A stretch of DNA of 34,562 bases, taken from Acidimicrobiaceae bacterium. Its GTDB lineage: Bacteria; Actinomycetota; Acidimicrobiia; Acidimicrobiales; RAAP-2. Below, piece by piece: positions 24,841 to 33,312 of this stretch (positions are counted from its first letter, which is position 1; every line of letters begins with the position of its first letter). Below the pieces are notes generated by a model. That model was not told the DNA's origin. It did no database searches and worked only from the letters and a program-made list of their open reading frames with translations. A program made the translations under genes and the position numbers. The stretch covers positions 1 through 34,562 of the forward strand of contig JABEUR010000042.1 of assembly GCA_013044405.1 (NCBI GenBank), read 5' to 3'.

Positions 24841-25875
24841 ATGTTGAGTCTGATGGAAGCCGGCAGCGTTGGATTCCTCTGTGCGTTGGTACTGACGCCA
24901 TTGTTCATCCGTTTCGTGAGTGAGAGGTCCCTCGGACAACAGATCCGCGAAGACGGACCTTCGACACATCTGGTCAAAGCGGGCACCCCGACCATGGGTG
25001 GTGTGGTCATCGTCCTATCGGCCGTGCTGGGATATATGATGGGTCACGTCGGTACCGCCATCGTCTTCACGAGGAGCGGGATTCTGGCGGTATCGGTGAT
25101 CATCGCCTCAGGATTTCTCGGATTCGTTGATGACTACCTCGGCATCCGAAACGCCCGCAACCTCGGACTCAACAAGCGTGGCAAGATCGTGGGTCAGTTG
25201 TTGATCGCCGCGGTCTTTGCCGTTCTTTCCATTGACTGGGTTCACACGTCGACTCAACTATCGTTCACGAGATTTTCTCTTCCTGGCTGGAATCTCGCCG
25301 CTGGTGGCTGGATGGTGCTCGCAGTCTTCGTGATCATCGCGACGTCCAATGCCGTCAACTTGACTGACGGCCTGGACGGGCTCGCCGCAGGATCGGCGAC
25401 CTTTGACTTCAGTGTTCTCGCCATCATCGGTTACTGGCAGTTCCGTCACTACCAGATCTACCATCTGCATTCGGCGCTCGACCTAGGACTGGTCGCGGTG
25501 GGACTGGTAGGTGCGTGCCTGGGATTTCTGTGGTGGAACGCGCCACCGGCACGAATCATCATGGGCGACACCGGATCTCTCGCAATCGGCACGGGATTGG
25601 GCGCACTGGCGTTATTGATGAATCTCGATCTGTTGTTGCCCGTGATCGGCGGACTCTTCGTCGCCGAGACCGCATCGGTGATCCTCCAGGTGGTCAGTTT
25701 TCGACTCTTTGGTCGCCGGGTATTTCGCATGGCACCGTTCCATCATCATTTTGAACTGCGTGGATGGCCCGAGACGACGGTGATGATCAGATTCTGGATT
25801 CTCAGTGGGTTGACCGCCGCCCTCGGACTCGGGATCTTCTACGGTGACTTCTTGAAGATTGCCAAGGTGGTGTGA
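24841..25875 (+). CDS. mraY: Phospho-N-acetylmuramoyl-pentapeptide transferase
   Basis: Integral membrane enzyme that transfers phospho-MurNAc-pentapeptide to undecaprenyl phosphate, forming lipid I. The 344-residue protein has about ten membrane helices. Family motifs are present: KAGTPTMGG (46-54), the magnesium-binding GFVDDYLGIRN with Asp97-Asp98, NAVNLTDGLDGLAAG (170-184), IIMGDTGSLAIG, and APFHHHFELRGWPE near the end. The ATG has GAGGTGAGGG just upstream. Its stop overlaps the FtsW GTG start (GTGA). murD would normally lie between mraY and ftsW and is missing. Confidence 0.97.
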   Translation: MLSLMEAGSVGFLCALVLTPLFIRFVSERSLGQQIREDGPSTHLVKAGTPTMGGVVIVLSAVLGYMMGHVGTAIVFTRSGILAVSVIIASGFLGFVDDYLGIRNARNLGLNKRGKIVGQLLIAAVFAVLSIDWVHTSTQLSFTRFSLPGWNLAAGGWMVLAVFVIIATSNAVNLTDGLDGLAAGSATFDFSVLAIIGYWQFRHYQIYHLHSALDLGLVAVGLVGACLGFLWWNAPPARIIMGDTGSLAIGTGLGALALLMNLDLLLPVIGGLFVAETASVILQVVSFRLFGRRVFRMAPFHHHFELRGWPETTVMIRFWILSGLTAALGLGIFYGDFLKIAKVV

Positions 25876-27137
25876 ACGTGACCACATCAGGCCGGACACG
25901 AGGCTTCTTCCAAACATCGCCCCGTGGCAACACCAATGGACGAGTGTTGTTGTTCATCACGACGCTGATGGTCATCTTCGGTACCATCGCGGTCGCGTCC
26001 GCGAGTGAGGGACAGGCATCGGCGAACGGAGGCTCTACGTGGTCGATCATTGTGCACGATCTCATCTATTTGGGATTCGGAGCATTCGCCTTGTACGTGA
26101 TGACCCGGGTCCGCCTGGACCGCCTGGTAAAGAGCGCACCGCTACTGATAATCGTCGGTCTATTGCTCTTGCTGGCCGTCAAGGCGATCGGGGTGACGTC
26201 GTCAGGCGGAAAGCGTTGGATCAACCTCCACGTGATCTACCTGCAGCCATCTGAGATATTCAAACTCTTTACTGTTTTGTTCATGGCGTGGTTGATCCAA
26301 CACCACCACAACGAATTGGGCAACTGGCGTCAGCTGGCGATCTGGACGCTTCCGATTTCGGTCGGCGCCGGACTCATCGTCATCGAACCCGACATCGGAA
26401 CGTCCTCCGTGGTGGCTGCCATCGCTCTCACCATCCTTGCGGTTGCTGGGCTGTCCAAACGTCTCTTGGGGCGAATCAGTCTTCTTGGAGTGGTCGTCTT
26501 TGGAGGGTACATGGCCTACAAGCCGTATTCGGCGAAGCGATTCTTCTCCTTCCTACATCCTAATTCCGACCTGCTCGGTAGTGGTTACCAGTTGCTGCAG
26601 TCCAAGATTGGACTGGGCACCGGAGGCCTAGCGGGGCTCGGCCTTGGACACAGTCGCGAAAAGTGGGGTCTGTTGCCAAATCCCCACACGGACTTCATTT
26701 TCACGATCATCGGTGAGGAGTTGGGGTTCATTGGCACGCTCGCTGTGATCGGACTGTTCGTCGCGTTCCTCTTCGCGGCGATTCGAATCGCACAACAGTG
26801 CACGAACAGCGTGTATCGATACATCGTGATCGGCATCACCACGTGGATCTGCGTTGAAGCCGTGATCAACATCGCATCTGTCGTTGGGTGGTGGGCGGTC
26901 ACGGGAATCCCGCTGCCGTTCTTCTCCTATGGAGGGACTGCGTTGGTCACCGAGTTGGCCGCGGTCGGCCTGCTCTACAACATCGCGCACGACACCAGTC
27001 GATCGGGCGACGTCACGATCCACGAACATCGCCTGACGAACTTCAGAGACGTCATCGAAGGGCGCCCGTCGGCGCGCCCTTCGGGCCGCAGCGTCCAGCA
27101 CCAGCACGTGCGCCGTGAAACTCCCCGGAGTCTCTAG
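25872..27137 (+). CDS. ftsW: Septal peptidoglycan polymerase FtsW (SEDS family)
   Basis: A 421-residue SEDS-family glycosyltransferase with about ten membrane helices, which polymerises lipid II at the septum with its partner transpeptidase FtsI. Signature segments: KRWINLHVIYLQPSEIFKL, IVIEPDIGTSSVVA, the long outer loop after LLGSGYQLLQSKIGLGTGGL with GLGHSREKWGLLPNPHTDFIF, and GIPLPFFSYGGTALVTELAAVG. The catalytic aspartate region of the large external loop (PHTDFIF area and the EPD earlier) is intact. The N- and C-terminal tails are basic. The GTG start overlaps the mraY stop; a second GTG two codons later is possible. The stop TAG shares one base with the murG GTG. Confidence 0.95.
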   Translation: MNVTTSGRTRGFFQTSPRGNTNGRVLLFITTLMVIFGTIAVASASEGQASANGGSTWSIIVHDLIYLGFGAFALYVMTRVRLDRLVKSAPLLIIVGLLLLLAVKAIGVTSSGGKRWINLHVIYLQPSEIFKLFTVLFMAWLIQHHHNELGNWRQLAIWTLPISVGAGLIVIEPDIGTSSVVAAIALTILAVAGLSKRLLGRISLLGVVVFGGYMAYKPYSAKRFFSFLHPNSDLLGSGYQLLQSKIGLGTGGLAGLGLGHSREKWGLLPNPHTDFIFTIIGEELGFIGTLAVIGLFVAFLFAAIRIAQQCTNSVYRYIVIGITTWICVEAVINIASVVGWWAVTGIPLPFFSYGGTALVTELAAVGLLYNIAHDTSRSGDVTIHEHRLTNFRDVIEGRPSARPSGRSVQHQHVRRETPRSL

Positions 27138-28255
27138 TGCCCGGTCCGATCGTGATCACTGGCGGAGGTACGGGTGGACACGTCTTTCCGATGCAGGCCA
27201 TCGGCGAGCAGATCATGCAACGGGGAATCGCCCCCAAAGAAGTACGCTACGTCGGGAGTCGACGTGGTCAAGAGGCGACCATCTTGATCCCCGGACCAAT
27301 ACGATTGACCCTTTTACCTGGACGGGGGATCCGTCGGTCGTGGGGGCTGCGGGCTATTTGGGCGAACGTCGGGGCGGCGATCGGACTCGTCACGGCGGTC
27401 GTCGTGGCCATGGTGTTGGTCGGGCGATGGAGACCGAGAGTCGTTGTCTCGGTAGGGGGTTACGCGTCCTTCGCCACGTCCTTGGCTGCGCTGGTATGGC
27501 GTCGGCCATTGGTCCTGGTCGAGCTCGACGCGTATCCCGGAGCCGCGCAGCGAGTTCTGGCCCACTTCGCGCAACGCAGATGCACTGCGTTTCCTTCTGA
27601 GGAGCCCGGCACCGTGCTATGCGGGGCTCCGATACGAGACTCCATTGTCGCCGTTGACCGAAGTGCGAGTACGCGGGTCCGAGCTCGTGCGAGGTTCGAT
27701 CCTCCGATCGATCCTGAGCGCCAGGTCATCGTCGTGATGACCGGATCGCTTGGTTCAGGCAAGGTGAACCGCACGGTCAGTGAACTCGCAGCGCTCTGGG
27801 CCGAGCGAACTGACGTGACGATCATCCACGTCGCGGGTAGGAGGGACTTTGCCCAGGTCGTGGGCTCTCGACCCGATACGCACGGATTGGACTATCGGAT
27901 CATCGAATTCGCGGACATGGTGCAGCTCTGGGGGATATGCGATGCGGCAGTGTGTCGTTCGGGAGCTATCACCATGGCCGAACTGACTGCACTGGCCATC
28001 CCGGCGGTACTGATACCGTTACCGGGCGCTCCGGGGGATCATCAGACGCGAAACGCCCAAGTGCTCGCAAGTGCGGGGGGTGCTCGGATGATCGCGGACC
28101 GTGAGCTCAACGCTGGGGTCCTCGCCAATGTTCTCGATGAGGTCATGGAGCCACGGACGCTCGAGTCGATGTCGTCGATCAGTTCGACGTTCGCGAGACG
28201 TGACGCAGCAAGGGCTATCGCCGAGGTGGTCGCACACGTAGGTGGCGTGCGGTGA
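27137..28255 (+). CDS. murG: UDP-GlcNAc:lipid I GlcNAc transferase MurG
   Basis: Adds GlcNAc to lipid I on the inner membrane face, giving lipid II. The 372-residue GT-B enzyme begins IVITGGGTGGHVFPMQAI with the glycine-rich acceptor-binding loop, then VVVSVGGYASF. In the C-terminal domain are TGSLGSGKVNRTVSE (nucleotide loop), CRSGAITMAELTAL, and GAPGDHQTRNAQVLA. Two positions look unusual. The conserved HEQN-type segment reads VELDAYPGAAQR, with Asp in place of the usual Asn, and the GGSQGA loop reads TGSLGSG. The enzyme is probably active because the other motifs are kept. GTG start, one-base overlap with ftsW; the stop overlaps murC (GTGA). Confidence 0.93.
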   Translation: MPGPIVITGGGTGGHVFPMQAIGEQIMQRGIAPKEVRYVGSRRGQEATILIPGPIRLTLLPGRGIRRSWGLRAIWANVGAAIGLVTAVVVAMVLVGRWRPRVVVSVGGYASFATSLAALVWRRPLVLVELDAYPGAAQRVLAHFAQRRCTAFPSEEPGTVLCGAPIRDSIVAVDRSASTRVRARARFDPPIDPERQVIVVMTGSLGSGKVNRTVSELAALWAERTDVTIIHVAGRRDFAQVVGSRPDTHGLDYRIIEFADMVQLWGICDAAVCRSGAITMAELTALAIPAVLIPLPGAPGDHQTRNAQVLASAGGARMIADRELNAGVLANVLDEVMEPRTLESMSSISSTFARRDAARAIAEVVAHVGGVR

Positions 28256-29625
28256 TCGAGAGTTGGGTTGGGACCCGGGTACATATCGTGGGCGTCGGGG
28301 GAGCGGGCATGAGCGGGCTCGCGCGGCTCTTGGTTGAAATGGGAGCATCGGTGAGTGGCAGCGACGCCGTTGACTCTGAGACGCTGGCCCAATTGCGCGA
28401 TGCGGGAGTCAACGTCTCTGTCGGGCACTCTGTCACCCAAGGAGCCGACGCTCAGTTGGTTACCTGGTCTCCGGCCGTTGCCGCTGACAACGTCGAGGTG
28501 CTCGGTGCATTAGGTCGCGGAGCGATCTTGATGACCCGATCTGAGATCCTCAGTTCGCTCGGGGACACGTTGCGGATCATTGGTTTGACCGGAACCCACG
28601 GCAAGACAACAGCGACGTCCATGATGGCCCACGTGATGAACGCCGCGGGGCGCGACTGCTCTCGACTCCTGGGTGCCGACGTCACTGGATTGGGGGCAAA
28701 CGGACACTGGGGAGACTCGGACCTTATCCTTGAGGTTGACGAGAGTTATGGGACGTTTTCCAAGTTGCACCCCTTCGCCCTGGGCCTCTTGAACGTCGAG
28801 GCCGATCACCTGGACCACTACGGATCGTTGGAGTCCCTCGAAGATGCCTTCGCCGGTCTCGTGGAGCGCTCGAGCGGGCCGGTGGTGGTGTGGTGGGACG
28901 ACACTGGGGCCAGGCGCAGCATTGCCAACGTTCGTCGCCGAGTGCTCACGGTCGGCACTGCGCCAGACGTGGATTGGGTGGTGTCAAAGGTCAACGTTGA
29001 CCGCCTCGGCTCGTCGTTCCAACTCCAACGAGATGGCGTCTCACTTGATCTCCAGCTGCGCGTGATCGGCACCCATAACGTCGCGAACGCCGCGGTGGTG
29101 GCGAGTCTCGCCCTGGAACTCGGAGTCAATGAGGCGGCGGTGAAGGCGGGGTTGGGTTCATTCGTTGGTGCACCGCGCCGTTTTCAGTCACGCGGCATCT
29201 GGCGAGGAGTTTCGGTCTTTGAGGACTACGCCCATCTTCCTGGAGAAATCTCCGCGACCCTTCGTGCGACTCGAGCGGCGGGCTTCGAGCGCATCGGAGT
29301 GGTGTTTCAGCCTCATCGAGTGACGCGAACCCTCAATCTGGTCAACGACTTCGCGCAGTGCTTCGACGGGGCGAGGGTGGTCCTGATTACCGATATCTAT
29401 GACGCCGGCGAGGCGAATCCTGCGCGGATCACGGGTGAGATCGTCCAGCGTGCCATTGTCGAACACCGACCGGACCTTTCGGTCAGCTACTGCGAGTCTC
29501 TCGAGGAGATTCCCGAGGTGCTCGAGAGATGGCGAGTTGAGTTCGACGTGGACGTCGTGCTCCTGCTCGGAGCAGGAGACGTGGCCAGCATTGCGAATCG
29601 ACTCCCGGGAGGGTTCGCGTCGTGA
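28252..29625 (+). CDS. murC: UDP-MurNAc-L-alanine ligase MurC
   Basis: Cytoplasmic ATP-dependent ligase that adds L-alanine to UDP-MurNAc, the first amino acid of the stem peptide. The 457-residue protein has the N-terminal UDP-binding GVGGAGMSGLARLL (about 14-27), the P-loop GTHGKTT at 114-120, DLILEVDESYGTF, NVEADHLDHYGS, GTHNVANAAVVASLA, and FEDYAHLPGEISATL. MurC enzymes usually read (D)DYaHhPtE in the last of these, so the Leu-Pro-Gly variant is a small oddity. Its length is normal, so no second Mur ligase is fused to it. The GTG start overlaps the murG stop and the stop overlaps the murB GTG. Confidence 0.95.
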   Translation: MIESWVGTRVHIVGVGGAGMSGLARLLVEMGASVSGSDAVDSETLAQLRDAGVNVSVGHSVTQGADAQLVTWSPAVAADNVEVLGALGRGAILMTRSEILSSLGDTLRIIGLTGTHGKTTATSMMAHVMNAAGRDCSRLLGADVTGLGANGHWGDSDLILEVDESYGTFSKLHPFALGLLNVEADHLDHYGSLESLEDAFAGLVERSSGPVVVWWDDTGARRSIANVRRRVLTVGTAPDVDWVVSKVNVDRLGSSFQLQRDGVSLDLQLRVIGTHNVANAAVVASLALELGVNEAAVKAGLGSFVGAPRRFQSRGIWRGVSVFEDYAHLPGEISATLRATRAAGFERIGVVFQPHRVTRTLNLVNDFAQCFDGARVVLITDIYDAGEANPARITGEIVQRAIVEHRPDLSVSYCESLEEIPEVLERWRVEFDVDVVLLLGAGDVASIANRLPGGFAS

Positions 29626-30533
29626 GCGTCGATCTCTTGGTCGAACGCGGCGCTGGGCGGGTCGTGGAGCACGCTCCGTTAGGCGCCCTGACGACCTACC
29701 GAGTCGGAGGATCCGTCCGTGCTCTGGTCCAACTACGGACCTATCGTGACCTCGAAGAACTGGGGCCGCTGTTGGGAGCCACCGGGCTCGAGATGTGCGT
29801 CATTGGCAACGGTTCGAATCTCTTGGTCGCAGATGGCGAGCAGGACATTCTGGCAGTCAAACTGGGCGATGGATTCAGTCAACTCGACTGGCATGACGAC
29901 GGTGGGCAAGTTCTCGTCTCGGTCGGCGCCGGGCTCGACCTGCCCGTGGCGGCGCGACGACTCTCGAACGAAGGTATCTGTGGATTCGAATGGGCCGTGG
30001 GCGTCCCCGGGACGATGGGTGGCGCAGTAATGATGAATGCCGGGGGCCACGGCTCCGACGTCGCTTCGTCCCTGGAGTCGGCCCGGATTTGGCGCAACGG
30101 AGTGATCGAAGTCGTTGGTGTCAAGGACCTGCACCTCGACTATCGCTCCAGTGCGCTCGCACCAGGACAGATCGTCGTGGGTGCCGAACTGCGCCTACTG
30201 CGAGGAGATGCGCGACGCTCCGGTGAGCAGATCCGTGAGATCGTCAGGTGGCGACGCGAGCACCAGCCGGGTGGAGCGAATGGCGGAAGTGTCTTTCGTA
30301 ATCCATCGGGAGAACATGCGGGCCGGCTCATCGAGCTTTCTGGATGCAAGGGACTGCGCTACAACAGTGCCCAGGTGAGCGAAAAGCACGCGAATTTCTT
30401 CGTCGTCGAACCAGCTGGTCGAGCCTCCGACGTCTATGCACTGATCGAGATCGTGCGCGACCGTGTTCTCGAAGTCACGGGGGTCGCACTGCACTGTGAA
30501 CACCATTTCGTCGGTTTCGAGGAGTTGGGTTGA
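29622..30533 (+). CDS. murB: UDP-N-acetylenolpyruvoylglucosamine reductase
   Basis: FAD enzyme that reduces UDP-GlcNAc-enolpyruvate to UDP-MurNAc with NADPH. The 303-residue product has the FAD-binding TTYRVGGSVRALVQ near residue 24, then GNGSNLLVADGEQD, GFEWAVGVPGTMGGAVMMNAGG, and DYRSSAL with the substrate-binding Arg. In the C-terminal domain, GGSVFRNPSGEHAGRLIE holds the serine proton donor, followed by GAQVSEKHANFFV-like KHANFFVV and the terminal LHCEHHFVG with the conserved glutamate. The KHANF and RLIE pattern fits type II MurB. The GTG start overlaps murC (GTGA); its stop overlaps the TTG start of ftsQ. Confidence 0.95.
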   Translation: MSVDLLVERGAGRVVEHAPLGALTTYRVGGSVRALVQLRTYRDLEELGPLLGATGLEMCVIGNGSNLLVADGEQDILAVKLGDGFSQLDWHDDGGQVLVSVGAGLDLPVAARRLSNEGICGFEWAVGVPGTMGGAVMMNAGGHGSDVASSLESARIWRNGVIEVVGVKDLHLDYRSSALAPGQIVVGAELRLLRGDARRSGEQIREIVRWRREHQPGGANGGSVFRNPSGEHAGRLIELSGCKGLRYNSAQVSEKHANFFVVEPAGRASDVYALIEIVRDRVLEVTGVALHCEHHFVGFEELG

Positions 30534-31411
30534 GCCGGCGCAAGCCCCAACGGGCGGTCGGTCCCGGTGCGACCCTTTCCAATTCGTCGGCCCGAGCCGC
30601 CCGGGGGAGCCGGTCAGCGCGTCGACAGCGGCGAAGTGCTCGCAAAGCGGCGAAATCTGAGCGCGTCGCCCGAGCGGCGAAAGTCAAGCGACCTCGTCGG
30701 CGTTTCGGTCGCCTCGCGACGGGTGTCGTCCTGGTCGGATTGATGCTGACAGTCTTGGCGCTGGGCGGCCAGTGGATGCTGCGCCAGTCATACTTTCGCG
30801 TTCAACACGTGACGTTCGTTGGACTGCATCACGAAACGGTCTCTCAAGTCCTGGCGGCCACGGGGTTGGAGCTTCATCCGACCATGATCGGTCTCGATAC
30901 GGCCACACTGACACGCAAACTTGAGCAATTCGCGTGGATCGAGGGCGTTCGGGTGATCAAACATTGGCCCAATTCGCTCGAGATTCGAATTCATGAAAGC
31001 GCTCCGGTCGCGGTCGCCTTCGATTCGCATCACGTACTGCAGTACGTGGACCGGCGCGGCCGTGAACTCGGACACGCTCCCTTGAACGCCAATCTCCCCA
31101 CACTGCAGTACACCAGTCCCGCGCGCACGAGCTGGCCCTACGAACGAGCAGGACGCAACGCCGCGCTCGTGGCGAGTGCACTACCACCGGCCTTCGCCGC
31201 CCAGGTCTCCGTGGTGAGCGTCAATTGGCACGGATCGGTCGAATTGAAGATGACGACTCCGGTCAGCTTCATCATCGGCCCACCGACCCAGTTACACGCT
31301 AAATTCGTGGCAATCGCCTCGGTGATCGCCCACAGCACCCTTGGACCAGGTGATGTGGTCGATGTAACAGTGCCCAGTGAGCTGGCGGTCAGTGGTCCGC
31401 CCCCGGGATGA
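30530..31411 (+). CDS. ftsQ: Cell division protein FtsQ
   Basis: A 293-residue bitopic protein that scaffolds the divisome. The cytoplasmic part (about residues 1-60) is strongly basic and Ala/Arg-rich. One membrane helix follows (LATGVVLVGLMLTVLALGG), then an external POTRA domain from YFRVQHVTFVGLHHETVSQVLAATGL to HWPNSLEIRIHESAP, and a less conserved beta domain containing ALVASALPP. The TTG start is uncommon but has AGGAG about 6 nt upstream and overlaps the murB stop (TTGA). No ftsA follows, in keeping with actinobacteria. The stop is followed by a 115 nt gap with the ftsZ promoter and leader. Confidence 0.9.
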   Translation: MSRRKPQRAVGPGATLSNSSARAARGSRSARRQRRSARKAAKSERVARAAKVKRPRRRFGRLATGVVLVGLMLTVLALGGQWMLRQSYFRVQHVTFVGLHHETVSQVLAATGLELHPTMIGLDTATLTRKLEQFAWIEGVRVIKHWPNSLEIRIHESAPVAVAFDSHHVLQYVDRRGRELGHAPLNANLPTLQYTSPARTSWPYERAGRNAALVASALPPAFAAQVSVVSVNWHGSVELKMTTPVSFIIGPPTQLHAKFVAIASVIAHSTLGPGDVVDVTVPSELAVSGPPPG

Positions 31412-31420
31412 GGGTGGCAT

Positions 31421-31449
31421 TTGACCGAAATCCAAGGTATGACTAGCCT
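31421..31449 (+). promoter_or_regulatory. Putative ftsZ promoter
   Basis: TTGACC (31421-31426) and TAGCCT (31444-31449) are separated by 17 bp, giving a plausible promoter in the only sizeable gap between murB and yggS. Transcription would start about 70 nt before the ftsZ ATG at 31527. Separate ftsZ promoters inside the dcw cluster are common in other bacteria. Confidence 0.5.
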
Positions 31450-31526
31450 TCGAAGACATTTGTTCGGGTAAGTCCGCGCGACCGTGAAGGTTGCGACACA
31501 ATAGAAGAGTCAATCAAGGGGAGTTC

Positions 31527-32615
31527 ATGAGTCTCAACCACAGCAACTACCACGCCGTAATCAAAGTCATCGGCGTCGGTGGCGGTGGGGTCAATGCGGT
31601 CAACCGCATGATCTCTTCGGGCCTGCGAAACATTGAATTCATCGCGGCAAATACCGATGCTCAGGCACTGTTGCTGAGCGAAGCGGATCTGAAACTCGAC
31701 ATCGGGCGCGAGCTGACCAAGGGCCTAGGAGCCGGGAGCGATCCCGAGATAGGCCGCCAGGCCGCCGAGGACCATCGAGGTGAGATCGAAGAGGCCCTCA
31801 TGGATACCGATATGGTCTTCATCACGGCTGGAGAGGGCGGTGGGACGGGCACTGGCGCAGCGCCCGTCGTGGCCGAAATCGCCCGCTCACTCGGAATCCT
31901 CACCATCGGTGTGGTCACGAGGCCATTTTCCTTTGAGGGCAAGCGTCGGGCCAATCAGGCTGAGAAGGGCATTCAGGCCCTTCGCGACAAGGTTGACACC
32001 CTCATCGTCATCCCCAACGATCGTTTGTTGTCGGTGACGGCCGCCGACACGACGATGCTCGATGCGTTCAAGACCGCTGACGACGTCCTGCTCTCGGCCG
32101 TTCGAGGCGTGACCGACCTCATCACCGTGCCCGGTCTGATCAATACGGACTTCGCCGACGTGAATGCAGTTATGCGCAACGCCGGTACCGCGATCATGGG
32201 CGTCGGGACGTCCACCGGTGAGGGCCGGGCGGTGAATGCGGCGCGCGCGGCGATCACGTCGCCACTTCTCGAGGCGTCGATCGACGGTGCTCGCGGAATC
32301 TTGATGAACATCGTTGGCGGTCCGGGCGTCACGCTCTCTGAGGTCACCCAAGCCGCAGAAATCATTCACTCGGTGGCTCACCCCGATGCCAACATCATCT
32401 TTGGCAGCGTGATCGATGAGTCAATCGGCGAAGCAGTGCGTGTGACGGTGATCGCGGCTGGTTTCGATCACAACGCTCCTGCTAAGGCTGCGCCAGTGAC
32501 TTCGAGTGAACCGGTGATGACCGAGGGCCCGCGCAGCGATATCTTTGCCAGCCCCACCAATGACGACTTCTTCGACGTCGGTGGCGATGACGACCTCCCC
32601 AGTTTCCTTCGTTAA
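31527..32615 (+). CDS. ftsZ: Cell division protein FtsZ
   Basis: Tubulin-like GTPase that forms the Z-ring. The 362-residue protein has [18 protein letters not shown] at the start, the tubulin signature GGGTGTG at residues 104-110, NDRLLSV, and [16 protein letters not shown] with the T7-loop-type catalytic acids downstream (LINTDFADV). A variable linker (about 320-350) leads to the C-terminal peptide DDDLPSFLR, the docking site for SepF and other partners. I chose the ATG at 31527, with AAGGGGAG upstream; an in-frame TTG at 31491 adds an unsupported 12 residues. No ftsA lies nearby, so SepF, encoded two genes on, is the probable membrane anchor. yggS starts inside its 3' end. Confidence 0.97.
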   Translation: MSLNHSNYHAVIKVIGVGGGGVNAVNRMISSGLRNIEFIAANTDAQALLLSEADLKLDIGRELTKGLGAGSDPEIGRQAAEDHRGEIEEALMDTDMVFITAGEGGGTGTGAAPVVAEIARSLGILTIGVVTRPFSFEGKRRANQAEKGIQALRDKVDTLIVIPNDRLLSVTAADTTMLDAFKTADDVLLSAVRGVTDLITVPGLINTDFADVNAVMRNAGTAIMGVGTSTGEGRAVNAARAAITSPLLEASIDGARGILMNIVGGPGVTLSEVTQAAEIIHSVAHPDANIIFGSVIDESIGEAVRVTVIAAGFDHNAPAKAAPVTSSEPVMTEGPRSDIFASPTNDDFFDVGGDDDLPSFLR

Positions 32616-33276
32616 CGACGATTTGGTCGAGCGGGTTCGAGCCAACCTGGCTCGCGTCGTGCAACGCATTGCTTCTACCGGCCGAGATCCGAGAGAGATT
32701 CGCGTTGTAGGCGTGACCAAGACGTTCGATGCCCGTTACGTTCGCGCCGCTGGTCTTGTCGGTCTTGGGGCACTCGGCGAGAACTACGTCGAGGAGCTCT
32801 GCCAAAAGCGAGTCGAGGTTGGCGAGGGACCCACCTGGCACTACCTTGGCGCTCTTCAGTCGAACAAGATCCATCGCATCACCGAGTGTGCAGACGTGAT
32901 CTGCGGGGTGTCGCGGATCAAGGAGTTGGAGAGGATCGCGAAGTACGGCCACGATCGAGTTCTCTATCTCCAAGTGGATTTCACACGCGCGGCGGGCCGA
33001 AACGGGGCCCCGCCCGAAGACGTCGAGAATCTGGTCGAGCGAGCTCGTACCTTGGGTCTCGAAATTCGTGGCCTGATGACCGTGGGCCCGGCAAATCCAG
33101 AGGGTGCGCGCGAAGCCTTTCGGGCGGCGACCAGCCTGGCGAACGACCTCGGATTGGTTGAGCGATCGATGGGCATGAGCGATGATCTGGAGATCGCCTG
33201 TGAACTGGGCAGCACGGAAGTTCGAATTGGACGGGCGCTCTTTGGAGCCCGAAACGCAACATCGGCCCTGACCTAA
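32587..33276 (+). CDS. YggS family pyridoxal phosphate homeostasis protein
   Basis: A 229-residue PLP-binding TIM-barrel protein (YggS/PLPBP family) without known enzymatic activity, involved in vitamin B6 balance and amino-acid metabolism. Landmarks: VVGVTKTF, where Lys45 binds [51 protein letters not shown], and [27 protein letters not shown] at the end. The ATG at 32587 overlaps the last 29 bp of ftsZ; a TTG at 32623, after the ftsZ stop, would give a start nearer the first conserved helix, so the exact start is open. Its place between ftsZ and sepF is the usual actinobacterial arrangement. Confidence 0.93.
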   Translation: MTTSPVSFVNDDLVERVRANLARVVQRIASTGRDPREIRVVGVTKTFDARYVRAAGLVGLGALGENYVEELCQKRVEVGEGPTWHYLGALQSNKIHRITECADVICGVSRIKELERIAKYGHDRVLYLQVDFTRAAGRNGAPPEDVENLVERARTLGLEIRGLMTVGPANPEGAREAFRAATSLANDLGLVERSMGMSDDLEIACELGSTEVRIGRALFGARNATSALT

Positions 33277-33312
33277 CATGGGGTTGGGCGGTTTAGCCGC
33301 AAGGAGATCGAC

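Noticed and set aside
27115..27600. 161-codon plus-strand frame inside murG
   Set aside because: It is in a different frame from the clear MurG product and has an Arg/Gly-rich composition typical of shadow frames.
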